A stretch of DNA of 64,000 nt from an uncultured Dechloromonas sp. (GCF_945957265.1 NZ_CAMFKO010000022.1:1-64000), one strand, 5' to 3'. Counted from the stretch's first letter, positions 35,297 through 43,835 are shown. Notes: generated from the sequence alone by a model not told the origin. A program made the numbers and translations.

Positions 35297-35319
35297 AAGC
35301 CCGGCGTGAAGCCGGGCTT
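35297..35319 (-). terminator. Rho-independent terminator of the cys operon
   Basis: AAGCCCGGC and GCCGGGCTT form a 9-bp stem around GTGAA. On the minus strand it is followed by TTCTTTTTT, so it terminates leftward transcription from tauE-cysI-DUF934-cysH. It lies just beyond the cysH remnant, not next to the intact cysH stop. Confidence 0.85.
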
Positions 35320-35340
35320 GTCGGGGGGAGGCGAGTGCGA

Positions 35341-35382
35341 TCAGCTCTTGACGTGCAGTCCGCATTCCTTCGATTCGGGGTT
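35341..35382 (-). pseudogene. Remnant of a second cysH 3' end (14 codons)
   Basis: On the minus strand this segment reads NPESKECGLHVKS followed by TGA. The intact cysH, whose stop is about 70 bases upstream, ends NADTKECGLHLKAGS, and ECGLH carries the catalytic C-terminal cysteine of APS/PAPS reductases. At DNA level AAGGAATGCGG is identical in both, while the rest differs. Upstream of the 14 codons the frame loses all cysH similarity. The remnant, rather than the intact gene end, sits directly before the operon terminator, suggesting that the present cysH 3' end was brought in later. Confidence 0.7.
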
Positions 35383-35450
35383 TTGTCTCCGGCCGCCGCT
35401 TTGCGGCTCAACATTCGCTGCGCGACGTTAGCCTACGACGAAATGCCGAT

Positions 35451-36176
35451 TTACGAGCCGGCCTTCAAATGAAGGCCGCATTCCTTGGTGTCGGCATTTT
35501 CCCACCACCAGCGCCCGGCCCGCACATCCTCGCCCAGCGAAATGGCGCGCGTGCAGGGGGCACAGCCGATGCTGGGGTAGAACTTGTCGTGCAGGGCGTT
35601 GTAGGGCACGCCATTCTGCTTGATGTAGGTCCAGACTTCCTTTTCCGTCCAGTCGGAAAGCGGGTTGAATTTTTCCAGCTTGTTGCCTTCGTCGTATTCG
35701 CGGGTCGGCAGGCCGACGCGGGTGGCGGCCTGCTGGGCGCGCAGGCCGGTGATCCAGGCCTTCTTGCCGGCGAGGGCGCGTTGCAGCGGCTCGACCTTGC
35801 GGGCATGGCAGCAGGCCTTACGCAGCTCGATGGAGTCGTAGAAGGCGTTGATGCCATGGGCGCGCACGTAGTTCTCGACGGCCTCGGCCTGCGGGAAATA
35901 GACCTTGAGCTTGAGGTCGTAGTGCTTGTGCACGGCGGCCATCAGGTCGTAGGTTTCGAGCGGCAGGCGGCCGGTGTCGAGGCTGAAGATCTCGATGGGC
36001 AGGCCGGACTTGACGATCAGGTCGGTCAGCACCATGTCCTCGGCGCCCAGGCTGTTGGCGAAGGTGGCCGGCGCCCATTCGCCGGCGATGTCGGCGAGCA
36101 GGGCGCGCGCCGCATCGCTCTTGGCGGCGACGCTGGCGGCGAGTTCGGGCGTGACGTTGAGCAGGCTCGGATTCAT
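35451..36176 (-). CDS. cysH: Assimilatory APS reductase CysH (iron-sulfur type)
   Basis: Reduces adenosine 5'-phosphosulfate to sulfite with thioredoxin or glutathione. The 241-residue protein has SLGAEDMVLTDL (nucleotide loop), FSLDTGRLP, the double cysteine Cys122-Cys123 in KACCHARK, the pair Cys205/Cys208 in GCAPC and catalytic Cys233 in ECGLH. The CC...CxxC set marks the [4Fe-4S] APS-reducing type, so no APS kinase is needed. The start is ATG 36176, with GGGAAC upstream; the frame is open further but overlaps DUF934. The 3' end may be a replaced copy, since a second, diverged C-terminal fragment lies 69 bases downstream. Confidence 0.94.
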   Translation of the reverse strand: MNPSLLNVTPELAASVAAKSDAARALLADIAGEWAPATFANSLGAEDMVLTDLIVKSGLPIEIFSLDTGRLPLETYDLMAAVHKHYDLKLKVYFPQAEAVENYVRAHGINAFYDSIELRKACCHARKVEPLQRALAGKKAWITGLRAQQAATRVGLPTREYDEGNKLEKFNPLSDWTEKEVWTYIKQNGVPYNALHDKFYPSIGCAPCTRAISLGEDVRAGRWWWENADTKECGLHLKAGS

Positions 36177-36192
36177 GTTTGTTCCCGGAAGA

Positions 36193-36699
36193 TCAGGCGC
36201 GGCGGCGGAAATAGGGTTGCGGCTGGTCGGTCGCGCCCTGGTAGCCGTCGCTGAACGGAGCGAAACCCTGCTCGATGGCATAGGCCAGGTTCTTGCCGTC
36301 GGTCAGCGCATGGCTGTCGAAGCCGACGCGCTTCATGAAGAACAGCTGGTCGTGCAGCACGTTGCCGACGGCGCGCAGTTCGCCGGTGTAGCCGTAGCGC
36401 TGGCGGAGCAGGGCAGCGGTCGAGTAGCCGCGGCCATCGACGAACTTGGGAAAGTTGACGGCGATCAGCGCGAAGCGGGCGACATCGGCGGCCACGTCCT
36501 CGACCTTGTCGTCCGGCTGCAGCAGCAGGCCGAGGCGTTCGCGGCCGGCGAGTTCCGCCTGGCGGGCCTGCCAGACGGCGAGCGGGAAAAGGATGTCGCC
36601 GGCGGGCAGGGCGACGGTTTCGGGCGTTTCGCCTTCGCCGATTTCCAGCGTTTTCCAGCTATCGGCCGCCGCAGCGCCGTTTTTGATCAGTTGGGACAT
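36193..36699 (-). CDS. DUF934 protein of the sulfite reductase operon
   Basis: A 168-residue cytoplasmic protein of the DUF934 family, which is found beside sulfite reductase genes in many proteobacteria. The conserved region LAVNFPKFVDGRGYS-type string appears here as IAVNFPKFVDGRGYS and is followed by LLRQRYGYTGELRAVGNVLH and FFMKRVGFDS. Its biochemical role is not established; association suggests a helper or electron-transfer accessory to CysI. The ATG overlaps the cysI stop (TAATG) and is preceded by GGAGG, so the genes are coupled. Confidence 0.88.
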   Translation of the reverse strand: MSQLIKNGAAAADSWKTLEIGEGETPETVALPAGDILFPLAVWQARQAELAGRERLGLLLQPDDKVEDVAADVARFALIAVNFPKFVDGRGYSTAALLRQRYGYTGELRAVGNVLHDQLFFMKRVGFDSHALTDGKNLAYAIEQGFAPFSDGYQGATDQPQPYFRRRA

Positions 36700-38372
36700 T
36701 ATGCGGCCTCCTTCTGTGCTGCCTTGGCCTTGCCGTGGGCGCGGCCTTCGTAAACGCGGTTCTTGAACGGGTCGATGCCGATGCGATCGAAGGTGTCGAT
36801 GAAGCGCTCGTCCTCGTGGCGGTTTTCCAGGTAGACCTGAACGATCTTCTCGACGGCGTCCGGCATTTCGTCGGCGGCGAAGGACGGGCCGATCACCTTG
36901 CCGAGCCTGGCATCGTTGCCCTGGCGGCCGCCCAGCGTGACCTGGTAGAACTCGGCATCGTTCTTGTCCACGCCGAGCACGCCGATGTGGCCGACGTGGT
37001 GGTGGCCGCAGGCGTTCATGCAGCCGGAGATGTTGAGGTCGATCTCGCCGATGTCGAAGAGGTAGTCGAGGTTGTCGAAACGGGCCTGGATGGCGGTGGC
37101 GATGGGGATGGACTTGGCGTTGGCCAGGTCGCAGAAGTCGCCGCCCGGGCAGCAGATCATGCCGGTCAGCAGGCCGACGTTGGGCGTCGCCAGGCCGGCC
37201 GCCTTGGCCTTTTGCCAGACTTCGTGGAGCTCGGTCTGCTTGACGTCGGCGAGGATGATGTTCTGCTCGTGGCTGATGCGCAGTTCGCCGAAGCTGTAGC
37301 GGTCGGCCAGGTCGGCGACGGTTTCCATCTGCTCGGAGGTGATGTCGCCCGGCGCGATGCCGTGCTTCTTCAGCGACAGGGTGACGGCGGCATAGCCCGG
37401 CACCTTGTGGGGGTGGGTGTTGCGCGCCAGCCAGTTGAGGAAGGCTTTTTCGTCCGGCAGCGCGACGTCGCCGACCGGCTCGTAGGCCGGCGCGGTGAAG
37501 TGGGCGGCGACGCGGTCGTATTCGGCCTGGGTGATGGTCATCGGACCGCCCTTGCCATGCGCCCATTCGGCCTCGACCTGCTCGCGGAAGGCGTCGATGC
37601 CGAGCGACTGGACAAGAATCTTGATGCGCGCCTTGTAGGCGTTGTCGCGGCGGCCGTAGCGGTTGTAGACGCGGAGCACGGCTTCGCAATAGGAGAGGAT
37701 GTCATGCCAGGGCAGGAAGTCGCGGATCACTTCGCCGCGGATCGGCGTGCGGCCCAGGCCGCCGCCGACGATGACGGTGAAACCGACCTGGCCGTCGACC
37801 ACCTTGAGGTGCAGGCCGATGTCGTGGAACCAGGTGACGGCGCGGTCTTCGCGGGTACCGGAAATGGCGATCTTGAATTTGCGCGGCAGGAAGGCGAATT
37901 CCGGATGGAAGGTGGTCCACTGGCGCATGATCTCGGCCAGCGGGCGCGGGTCGATGATCTCGTCGGCGGCGACGCCGGCGAACTGGTCGGTGGTGATGTT
38001 GCGCAGGCAGTTGCCCGACGTCTGGATGGCGTGCACCTCGACCTCGGCCAGCTCGGCGAGGATGTCCGGCACGTCTTCGACCTTCGGCCAGTTCAGCTGC
38101 AGGTTGTGGCGGGTCGTGAAGTGGCCGTAGCCGCGGTCGTACTTGCGGGCGACCGAGGCCATGGCGCGCAGCTGGGCGGCGTTCAGCATGCCGTAGGGCA
38201 CGGCGATGCGGAACATCGGCGCGTGGCGCTGGATGTAGAGGCCGTTCTGCAGGCGCAGCGGGCGGAATTCGTCATCGGCCAGCTCGCCGGCCTTCCAGCG
38301 GCGAACCTGGTCGCGGAACTGGGCAACGCGCTCGTTGATCAGTTGGCGGTCGATGGCATCGTATTTGTACAT
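36699..38372 (-). CDS. cysI: Sulfite reductase hemoprotein CysI (nitrite/sulfite reductase family)
   Basis: Six-electron reduction of sulfite to sulfide, using siroheme and a [4Fe-4S] cluster. The 557-residue protein has two half-domain repeats. TSGNCLRN lies near 118, and the cluster cysteines are Cys408 and Cys414 in CCPGGDFC and Cys451 and Cys455 in SGCMNAC. No CysJ flavoprotein gene is in the operon, so electrons may come from ferredoxin or another donor. The operon (tauE-cysI-DUF934-cysH) and its linkage to cysB argue for an assimilatory sulfite role over nitrite. GAAGGACG precedes the ATG. Confidence 0.92.
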   Translation of the reverse strand: MYKYDAIDRQLINERVAQFRDQVRRWKAGELADDEFRPLRLQNGLYIQRHAPMFRIAVPYGMLNAAQLRAMASVARKYDRGYGHFTTRHNLQLNWPKVEDVPDILAELAEVEVHAIQTSGNCLRNITTDQFAGVAADEIIDPRPLAEIMRQWTTFHPEFAFLPRKFKIAISGTREDRAVTWFHDIGLHLKVVDGQVGFTVIVGGGLGRTPIRGEVIRDFLPWHDILSYCEAVLRVYNRYGRRDNAYKARIKILVQSLGIDAFREQVEAEWAHGKGGPMTITQAEYDRVAAHFTAPAYEPVGDVALPDEKAFLNWLARNTHPHKVPGYAAVTLSLKKHGIAPGDITSEQMETVADLADRYSFGELRISHEQNIILADVKQTELHEVWQKAKAAGLATPNVGLLTGMICCPGGDFCDLANAKSIPIATAIQARFDNLDYLFDIGEIDLNISGCMNACGHHHVGHIGVLGVDKNDAEFYQVTLGGRQGNDARLGKVIGPSFAADEMPDAVEKIVQVYLENRHEDERFIDTFDRIGIDPFKNRVYEGRAHGKAKAAQKEAA

Positions 38373-38390
38373 GAAACGTCCTTCGGTAAA

Positions 38391-39167
38391 TCAGGCAAAA
38401 ACCAGCTTGGTGCCGATCAGCACCAGCATGGAGGCCAGGATGCGGCGCAGGATGTGCTCCGGTACCTTGGCGGAAAGATGGCTGCCGACCCAGATGCCGG
38501 GCAGCGAACCGAGCAGCAATGCGCCCAGCAGCGACCAGTCGACGCCGCCGAGCATCCAGTGGCCCAGGCCGGCGACCAGGGTCAGCGGCACGGCATGGGC
38601 GACATCCGATCCGACAATTTTAACGGGCGAAAGTTTGGGGTAGAGGAAAAACAGCGCGGCAACGCCCAGCGCGCCGGCTCCGACCGACGAAATGGTGACC
38701 AGCACGCCGAGGATGGCGCCGACGGCGACGGTGATCTTGCCCAGGCAGCACTGGCGCAGCGGGGAGTCTTCGTGCTTGCCGGCGTACTCGCGCAGCTTGC
38801 GGCCGAAGGTGATGGCGATGGCGGTCAGCATCAGCGCGAAGCCCAGGCCGTGGGAAATGATGTCGCCGATGGTGTTGCTGCCCTTGGGCAGCTGGGAGAG
38901 GACGAGGATGGTGATGGCGGCGGCCGGGATACTGCCGGCGGCCAGGCGCAGCGTGATGCCCCAGTCGATATGCCCCTTGCGGCCGTGCGCCACGGTGCCG
39001 CCGGCCTTGGTCATCGCCGCGTAGAGCAGGTCGGTGCCGACGGCCGTGGCCGGATGCACGCCGAACAGCAGCACGAGCAGCGGCGTCATCAGCGAGCCGC
39101 CGCCAACGCCGGTCAGGCCGACGATTGCACCGACCGCGAAGCCGGAAAGGGTATAGAGATAATCCAT
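38391..39167 (-). CDS. TauE/SafE (TSUP) family permease
   Basis: A 258-residue inner-membrane protein with about eight helices in two repeats of the TSUP family. Typical strings are FAVGAIVGLTGVGGGSLMTP in the first repeat and ISSVGAGALGVAALFFLYP in the second. Family members are linked to transport of sulfite, sulfoacetate or other organosulfur anions. As first gene of the cysI-DUF934-cysH operon it may import or export a sulfur oxyanion. A shared 13-bp box lies 52 bases upstream of its start. It diverges from cysB. Confidence 0.87.
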   Translation of the reverse strand: MDYLYTLSGFAVGAIVGLTGVGGGSLMTPLLVLLFGVHPATAVGTDLLYAAMTKAGGTVAHGRKGHIDWGITLRLAAGSIPAAAITILVLSQLPKGSNTIGDIISHGLGFALMLTAIAITFGRKLREYAGKHEDSPLRQCCLGKITVAVGAILGVLVTISSVGAGALGVAALFFLYPKLSPVKIVGSDVAHAVPLTLVAGLGHWMLGGVDWSLLGALLLGSLPGIWVGSHLSAKVPEHILRRILASMLVLIGTKLVFA

Positions 39168-39175
39168 GGGAGCGC

Positions 39176-39231
39176 ATCGTAGCAGCGCCGGTTTGAATCA
39201 AAAAGAATATTGGGTTAGATTGTTATAAATA
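39176..39231 (-). promoter_or_regulatory. tauE-cysIH promoter with candidate CysB box
   Basis: On the minus strand TATTTATAACAAT (39231-39219) repeats exactly, in the same orientation, the box before cysDN. A -10-like TACGAT lies at 39181-39176 with a poor -35. The box centre would be about 55 bases before transcription start. It lies in the intergenic region shared with the divergent cysB gene, so it could also affect cysB. Confidence 0.5.
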
Positions 39232-39304
39232 TTAGTTATTAGCCGATAGTTTCCAGCGACGACGCCATGGCTAATAACTAGCAACTAGGGACTAGCGACC
39301 AGCC

Positions 39305-40246
39305 ATGAAACTCCAGCAACTTCGTTACATCGTCGAAATCCAGCGCCAGGGCCTGAACGTCTCCGAGGCGGCCGAGACGCTCTATACCTCGCAGCCCGGC
39401 ATCTCCAAGCAAGTCAAGCTGCTCGAGGACGAATTGGGGGTGGCCATCTTCGAGCGCAGCGGCAAACGCTTCACCGGGGTCACCGAGCCGGGCAAGGTGG
39501 TGCTGGAAATCGCCGAGCGCATCCTGCGCGAATCCGAAAACCTGAAGCGGGCGAGCGCCGAGTTCGCATCCGGGGAGAGCGGGCGGCTGGTGCTGGCCGC
39601 GACGCATACCCAGGCGCGCTACGCCTTGCCCATCGTGGTGCGGGATTTCGTCGCCCAGCATCCGTCGGTCAAGCTCGAGATGCACCAGGGCAGCCCGACG
39701 CAGATTGCCGAATGGGTGGTGGCCGGCGAGGCCGATATCGGCATTGCCACGGAAGCGCTCGACCAGTACCCGCAACTGATAACCCTGCCGGTGCGCCAAT
39801 GGAGCCATTGCGTGATCGTGCCGGAGAATCACCCGATTCTCGACTGCCAGCCCTTGTCGCTGAACGAACTGGCGCGTTGGCCGCTGATCACCTACGACAC
39901 GGCATTTACCGGCCGCTCGCGCATCAACCGGGCTTTCGAGCGCATCGGAACGCAGCCGAACGTCGCGCTCACCGCGCTGGATGCCGACGTGATCAAGACC
40001 TATGTCGGCCTCGGGCTGGGTTTGGGGATCATCTCCGCGCTGGCGGTCGACCCCCAGCGCGATTCGGGCCTGGTCGCGCTCGATGCCAGCCACCTGTTCG
40101 AATCCAACACGACGCGCCTGGCGCTGCGCCGCGGAACCTACCTGCGGCGCTATGACTTTGATCTGATTGGCTTGTTTGCCCCGCATCTGTCAAGGCGGGT
40201 GGTGGAAATGGCGATGCAGGGCGGCGGTGACGAATACCAGCTATGA
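39305..40246 (+). CDS. cysB: LysR-family sulfur regulator CysB
   Basis: LysR-type activator of sulfate assimilation, 313 residues. The N-terminal winged helix-turn-helix begins MKLQQLRYIVEI and carries SEAAETLYTSQPGISKQVKL, the CysB/Cbl recognition helix. The effector domain contains ATHTQARYALP and VKLEMHQGSPTQIAEWV, motifs shared by CysB and Cbl, which bind N-acetylserine or APS in enterobacteria. The length and position next to the cysI/cysH operon support CysB. It is divergently transcribed from tauE, with two AT-rich boxes in the shared intergenic region. Confidence 0.92.
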   Translation: MKLQQLRYIVEIQRQGLNVSEAAETLYTSQPGISKQVKLLEDELGVAIFERSGKRFTGVTEPGKVVLEIAERILRESENLKRASAEFASGESGRLVLAATHTQARYALPIVVRDFVAQHPSVKLEMHQGSPTQIAEWVVAGEADIGIATEALDQYPQLITLPVRQWSHCVIVPENHPILDCQPLSLNELARWPLITYDTAFTGRSRINRAFERIGTQPNVALTALDADVIKTYVGLGLGLGIISALAVDPQRDSGLVALDASHLFESNTTRLALRRGTYLRRYDFDLIGLFAPHLSRRVVEMAMQGGGDEYQL

Positions 40247-40313
40247 CTTTTGTTATATTTTCCGAGTATGCTGTAAGTGGTAGTCTCTGCTGCAGATTTG
40301 GAGAATGACTCAC

Positions 40314-41159
40314 ATGAACGCCGTCGCGGAAGAGAAGTTGTTGCCCAGCATGTTGAACGGGGTCGATATTCCTCCCTGCCCGGCCATCCTGATCGCGCTC
40401 GACGCCGAGCTGAAGAGGGAGGTGCCGGATCAGCGCGAAGTGGTCCGCCTGATCAGCCAGGATGTCGCCCTCTCCGGTCACGTCATGCTGATCGCCAATT
40501 CGCCAGCCTTCTCGACCGGGCGCAAGGTGGCCTCCGTCGCGCAGGCGATCACGGTGCTGGGCATGCAGAGCGTGTTCAGCATGGTGGTCGGACACTTGCT
40601 GCAGGTTGCACTGGCCAGCGGTAACGACATTTCGATGGAACGTTTCTGGGACAGCTCGGCCCTGACCGCGCGGATTTCGGCCGAGCTTGCCCGGCGCCTG
40701 CGCTGCGCGCGGCCGGACATTGCCTATACCTTCGGGCTGTTTCACGATTGCGGCATTCCGCTGCTGATGAAGCGTTTTCCCCAGACCAAGGACGTGCTGG
40801 CCAAGGCCAATCGCTGCGACGAGCGGCGCTTCACGGATATCGAAGACAGCGAATTGGGCACCAACCACGCGGTGGTCGGCTATTTCCTGGCGAAACGCTG
40901 GCATTTGGCCGACGTGCTCGCCGAAGCGGTCCTCTACCATCACGACTATGCCGCCCTTGCCAAGCCGGACAGCCTGAGCGATACCGCCCGCGCCTTGATC
41001 GGGCTGGGCGTCCTGGCCGAACATATCAGCCGTCTCAAAGGCGTCGGGGGCGGAGACGGGGAGTGGGACAAGGCTGCTCCCGCGATGTGCGCCTATTTCA
41101 ACTTGTCGCTGGGCGCGGTGGACGACCTGATCGAGGACGTTCTCGACGGCCTCGATTGA
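40314..41159 (+). CDS. HDOD domain protein
   Basis: A 281-residue stand-alone HDOD protein. The HDOD core (about 10-215) has LPSMLNGVDIPPCPAILIAL, VRLISQDVALSGHVMLIANS and SVAQAITVLGMQSVFSMVV. DIAYTFGLFHDCGIPLLMKR keeps an HD pair, and YHHDY is also present, although the domain class generally lacks phosphohydrolase activity. No sensory or output domain is attached. I prefer ATG 40314, ten bases after GGAG; ATG 40305 is only one base from that site. It follows cysB but probably has its own promoter. Role unknown. Confidence 0.83.
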   Translation: MNAVAEEKLLPSMLNGVDIPPCPAILIALDAELKREVPDQREVVRLISQDVALSGHVMLIANSPAFSTGRKVASVAQAITVLGMQSVFSMVVGHLLQVALASGNDISMERFWDSSALTARISAELARRLRCARPDIAYTFGLFHDCGIPLLMKRFPQTKDVLAKANRCDERRFTDIEDSELGTNHAVVGYFLAKRWHLADVLAEAVLYHHDYAALAKPDSLSDTARALIGLGVLAEHISRLKGVGGGDGEWDKAAPAMCAYFNLSLGAVDDLIEDVLDGLD

Positions 41160-41183
41160 GTCCGCCTTCCCGGCGCCGCGCGC

Positions 41184-42392
41184 TTACTTGCGCATGCGCG
41201 GGGCGGTATCCCTGAGAATCAGGCTGGGCGTCGAAAAGGGGGCCAGCCGTTCAAGGAAGTCGAGCAGTTCCAGCACCGGCGAATTCCGGAAGAAGGTCGC
41301 GCTCGGCGTTTCCATCCAGATGCGGTCGGCCCAGGCGTGCAACTCGTGCGGCTTGTCGCCGAAACCGTCGCCATCGAGGTCGAAGCCTTCGTAGGTGTCC
41401 CAGCGGTTGCCCCACCAGGTGTCGTTCATCGGGTCGCCGTCGCCGATGATGGTGACCGGCCACAGATTGCTCTTGAAGGTGTTGTTGATGGCGATGTGGC
41501 CGCCCTTGGCGCCATAGAAATAGATGCCGGTGATGTTGTGGGCGATGGTGTTGTCGATGAAGACGATGCGGTTGATCGGGTTCATCGGCGAGTCGGCCAT
41601 GATGCCGTGCGCGCAATGCACGATTTCGTTGCCCTGGATCAGCGCAGCCGAGGTTTCCTTGAGGGCGACGCCGGCCCCCGAGGCATCCATGGCATGCAGG
41701 ATGCGGTTGTTGCGGATGATCAGGCCGTCGGAATTGAGGGCGACGATGCCGGTCGAGTTCTTTTCGAGCAGGTTGCCTTCGATCAGGCTGCGGTGGGCGA
41801 ACAGGAAGTTGAAGGCGCGCCGGCTGTCGCGGATGGTGTTTCCGGTGTAGCGGTTGCGCGGCGAATTGCTGACGGTGACATCCCGGATCTGCGCGATGTC
41901 GTTGTTCTCGATGCGGTTTCCCGTGCTGTACCAGAGGCGGATGCCGTCGCCGCGGTCGGCGGAATCGACGGGGCGGGAGCGGATGCGGTTGCCGCGCACG
42001 ACGCTGTCCTTGGTTTTGTGCAGCGAAATGCCGAACAGCACGTCTTCGACCACGTTGTTCTCGATCAGCAGGTCGTTGCCTTCGGCCATGATGCCGCCGT
42101 CGATGCTGTCATGCGAGCCGCCGCTGCCGCGGATGACGAGGCCGCGCACGGTGACCCGGTCGGATTTGATGGTCAGCACCGTGCCTTTGCCGCCGCCGTC
42201 GATGACGACCTTGCCCTGGGCTTCCAGGGTCAGCGGCTTGCTGATCGTCGCCGGGCCGCGGTACTGGCCGGCGGGCAGGCGCAGGACAGTGCCCGGCAGC
42301 GCCATGTCCAGCCATGTCTGCAGGGACTGCTCGGCGGCTGCCGCCAGGGGCAGGCCGAGCAGCGGGAGAATCAGGAGGAATCGGAGGCGCAT
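41184..42392 (-). CDS. nosD: NosD-like periplasmic right-handed beta-helix protein
   Basis: A 402-residue exported protein with a signal peptide (ending LAAAAEQ) and repeated beta-helix turns of the form GNxI/NNxI from about 50 to 310. The C-terminal half has NRWDTYEGFDLDGDGFGDKP, close to the NosD signature, in which NosD helps to mature the copper sites of nitrous oxide reductase. No nosZ, nosF, nosY or nosL is in the window, so this is an orphan copy or a relative with another client. Spacing of 70 bases to the next leftward gene upstream suggests separate transcription. The call as NosD-family is good; function in N2O reduction is inferred. Confidence 0.75.
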   Translation of the reverse strand: MRLRFLLILPLLGLPLAAAAEQSLQTWLDMALPGTVLRLPAGQYRGPATISKPLTLEAQGKVVIDGGGKGTVLTIKSDRVTVRGLVIRGSGGSHDSIDGGIMAEGNDLLIENNVVEDVLFGISLHKTKDSVVRGNRIRSRPVDSADRGDGIRLWYSTGNRIENNDIAQIRDVTVSNSPRNRYTGNTIRDSRRAFNFLFAHRSLIEGNLLEKNSTGIVALNSDGLIIRNNRILHAMDASGAGVALKETSAALIQGNEIVHCAHGIMADSPMNPINRIVFIDNTIAHNITGIYFYGAKGGHIAINNTFKSNLWPVTIIGDGDPMNDTWWGNRWDTYEGFDLDGDGFGDKPHELHAWADRIWMETPSATFFRNSPVLELLDFLERLAPFSTPSLILRDTAPRMRK

Positions 42393-42461
42393 CGGGCGGG
42401 ATTGTGCCGTTTGCCTCGGCGATTCGCCGCAATCTGAATCAAGTTTCTGCCGATCGGCCGG

Positions 42462-43790
42462 TCATTCCCAGTACTCGGTCACTTCGCTGGCCCACGCCGT
42501 GGCGGCGAGCAGGGCGCGGTTGACCATGTCCGGGCCGACCCCGGCGCCTTGCGCCGCGGCGGACATGCCCGACTGGTCGAGCGCTTCCGATTGTTCGGCG
42601 ACGGCCAGCAGCGACGCGTAGGGGCCGCTGCGTTCGAGCAGCGCCTGGCGGATTTCGTCGGCGATCGGCATGGTGGCGAGAATGTCGGCGAGCGGACGGT
42701 GCAGCAGGCGATCGAGGCAGGAGAAGATGCCGGTCAGGAAGAAGGGATCGTGCGCCTGCCCCGGCACCAGGCGTTCGGCCAGGAGTTCCATCAGGCGGCC
42801 GCGGGTCAGCGCGTTCTCGACCAGCAACCAGTCGCTCATCTGCGGTTCGCGAACCGAGAACAGCAGCACCGCCAGCCAGCGGGTGAGGCGCTGCCGGCCG
42901 AGGATGATCAAGGCCTGCTCGAGCGAGTCGATCCGCCGCGTCAGTCCGAGCATCGGCGAGTTGAGATAGCGCAGGACGCGAAAGCTGAGTACCGGGTCCT
43001 GCTTCATCGCGTCGGCGATCTCGGCGGTTTCCGCATCGCCCTGGACGAGACGCAGCAGGTTCAGCAATTGCGCCTTGTGCGGGTCGCCGCCGGGGTCCTG
43101 CTGCCGGGTGGCGGAGCGTTCGGCGAAGCGCCCATGGCAGGCGTCGAAATGCCATTGCAGGCAGAGCTGGAGGTCGTCGTCGGTATCGATGTTGCAAGCC
43201 AGGAGGTGGATGGCGTTCTCCCGGACACCGGCCCGCACCGCCGCCGAAAAGTCGCGGATCGAGCCGGGTTCGCTGCCGGCCACGTCGATGGCGGCGCAAT
43301 CGACTTTCTGGATGATCTTGGTGAAGGCCGGATTCTTCGGTTGCCGGAACAGCCCGAAGCGGTAGTCGCGTTCGCGCAGGCGGGCGATGGCCTCGGCAAC
43401 CAGGTCGGCTTCCGCATCGGGGGCAAGCTGGATGAGCAGCATCACGTTGCTGCCGGCGAGCTTCTCGAGCACGGGCGAGTCGAGGCTGGCCGAGCTGAGC
43501 GGAAGGTAGGCCAGGGTCTTGTTCCACGCCTCGTCGCTGGCGAGCAGCGCCGCGAGCAGGGCGTCGTCGTGGTCGCGTTGCAGGCTGGCGGCGGCATCGG
43601 CCGCGGTGGAGGCGTGCTGCAGCCGGAAAACGTGGCCGGCCAGGCGGTTGTTGCGATCGAACACGGCTTCGCGGCGCAGGAAGGGCGTCTGGCTGGCCAG
43701 GCCCGGCCCGCCGTTGCCGCCGTCGGCGGTTTCGTTGTCGCTGCGGGTGTCGGCGGATTTGCCGAACAGGTTTTTCAGGCGGCTGAACAC
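42462..43790 (-). CDS. EAL-like/HDOD signalling protein
   Basis: A 442-residue protein of the YuxH type. The N-terminal part (about 35-215) resembles a degenerate EAL domain: FLRREAVFDRNNRLAGHVFR matches the usual entry strand, but no EAL or DDFGTG motif remains, so it should not hydrolyse c-di-GMP. The C-terminal HDOD domain (about 235-420) has LLNLLRLVQGDAETAEIADAM and SFRVLRYLNSPMLGL. I use GTG 43790, five bases after GGGAGAGAAG. The longer frame to 43844 would start inside the terminator of the upstream ppiC gene and is unlikely. Confidence 0.82.
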   Translation of the reverse strand: MFSRLKNLFGKSADTRSDNETADGGNGGPGLASQTPFLRREAVFDRNNRLAGHVFRLQHASTAADAAASLQRDHDDALLAALLASDEAWNKTLAYLPLSSASLDSPVLEKLAGSNVMLLIQLAPDAEADLVAEAIARLRERDYRFGLFRQPKNPAFTKIIQKVDCAAIDVAGSEPGSIRDFSAAVRAGVRENAIHLLACNIDTDDDLQLCLQWHFDACHGRFAERSATRQQDPGGDPHKAQLLNLLRLVQGDAETAEIADAMKQDPVLSFRVLRYLNSPMLGLTRRIDSLEQALIILGRQRLTRWLAVLLFSVREPQMSDWLLVENALTRGRLMELLAERLVPGQAHDPFFLTGIFSCLDRLLHRPLADILATMPIADEIRQALLERSGPYASLLAVAEQSEALDQSGMSAAAQGAGVGPDMVNRALLAATAWASEVTEYWE

Positions 43791-43808
43791 GATCTTCTCT
43801 CCCAAAAG

Positions 43809-43835
43809 AAAATGCCCACCGAGGGTGGGCATTTT
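43809..43835 (-). terminator. Rho-independent terminator after the PpiC gene
   Basis: AAAATGCCCACC and GGTGGGCATTTT form a perfect 12-bp stem around GAG. On the minus strand the right side continues TTTTCTTTTGGG, giving a T-run for leftward transcripts coming from ppiC. The next leftward gene starts 19 bases beyond. Confidence 0.88.

Noticed and set aside
35389-35440. Integron attC site in the scar beside cysH
   Set aside because: A GCCGC-TTT-GCGGC hairpin, a GCTCAAC box and a GTTAG string are suggestive, but the second core box does not fit GTTRRRY, the left arm is missing and no integrase or cassette is present.
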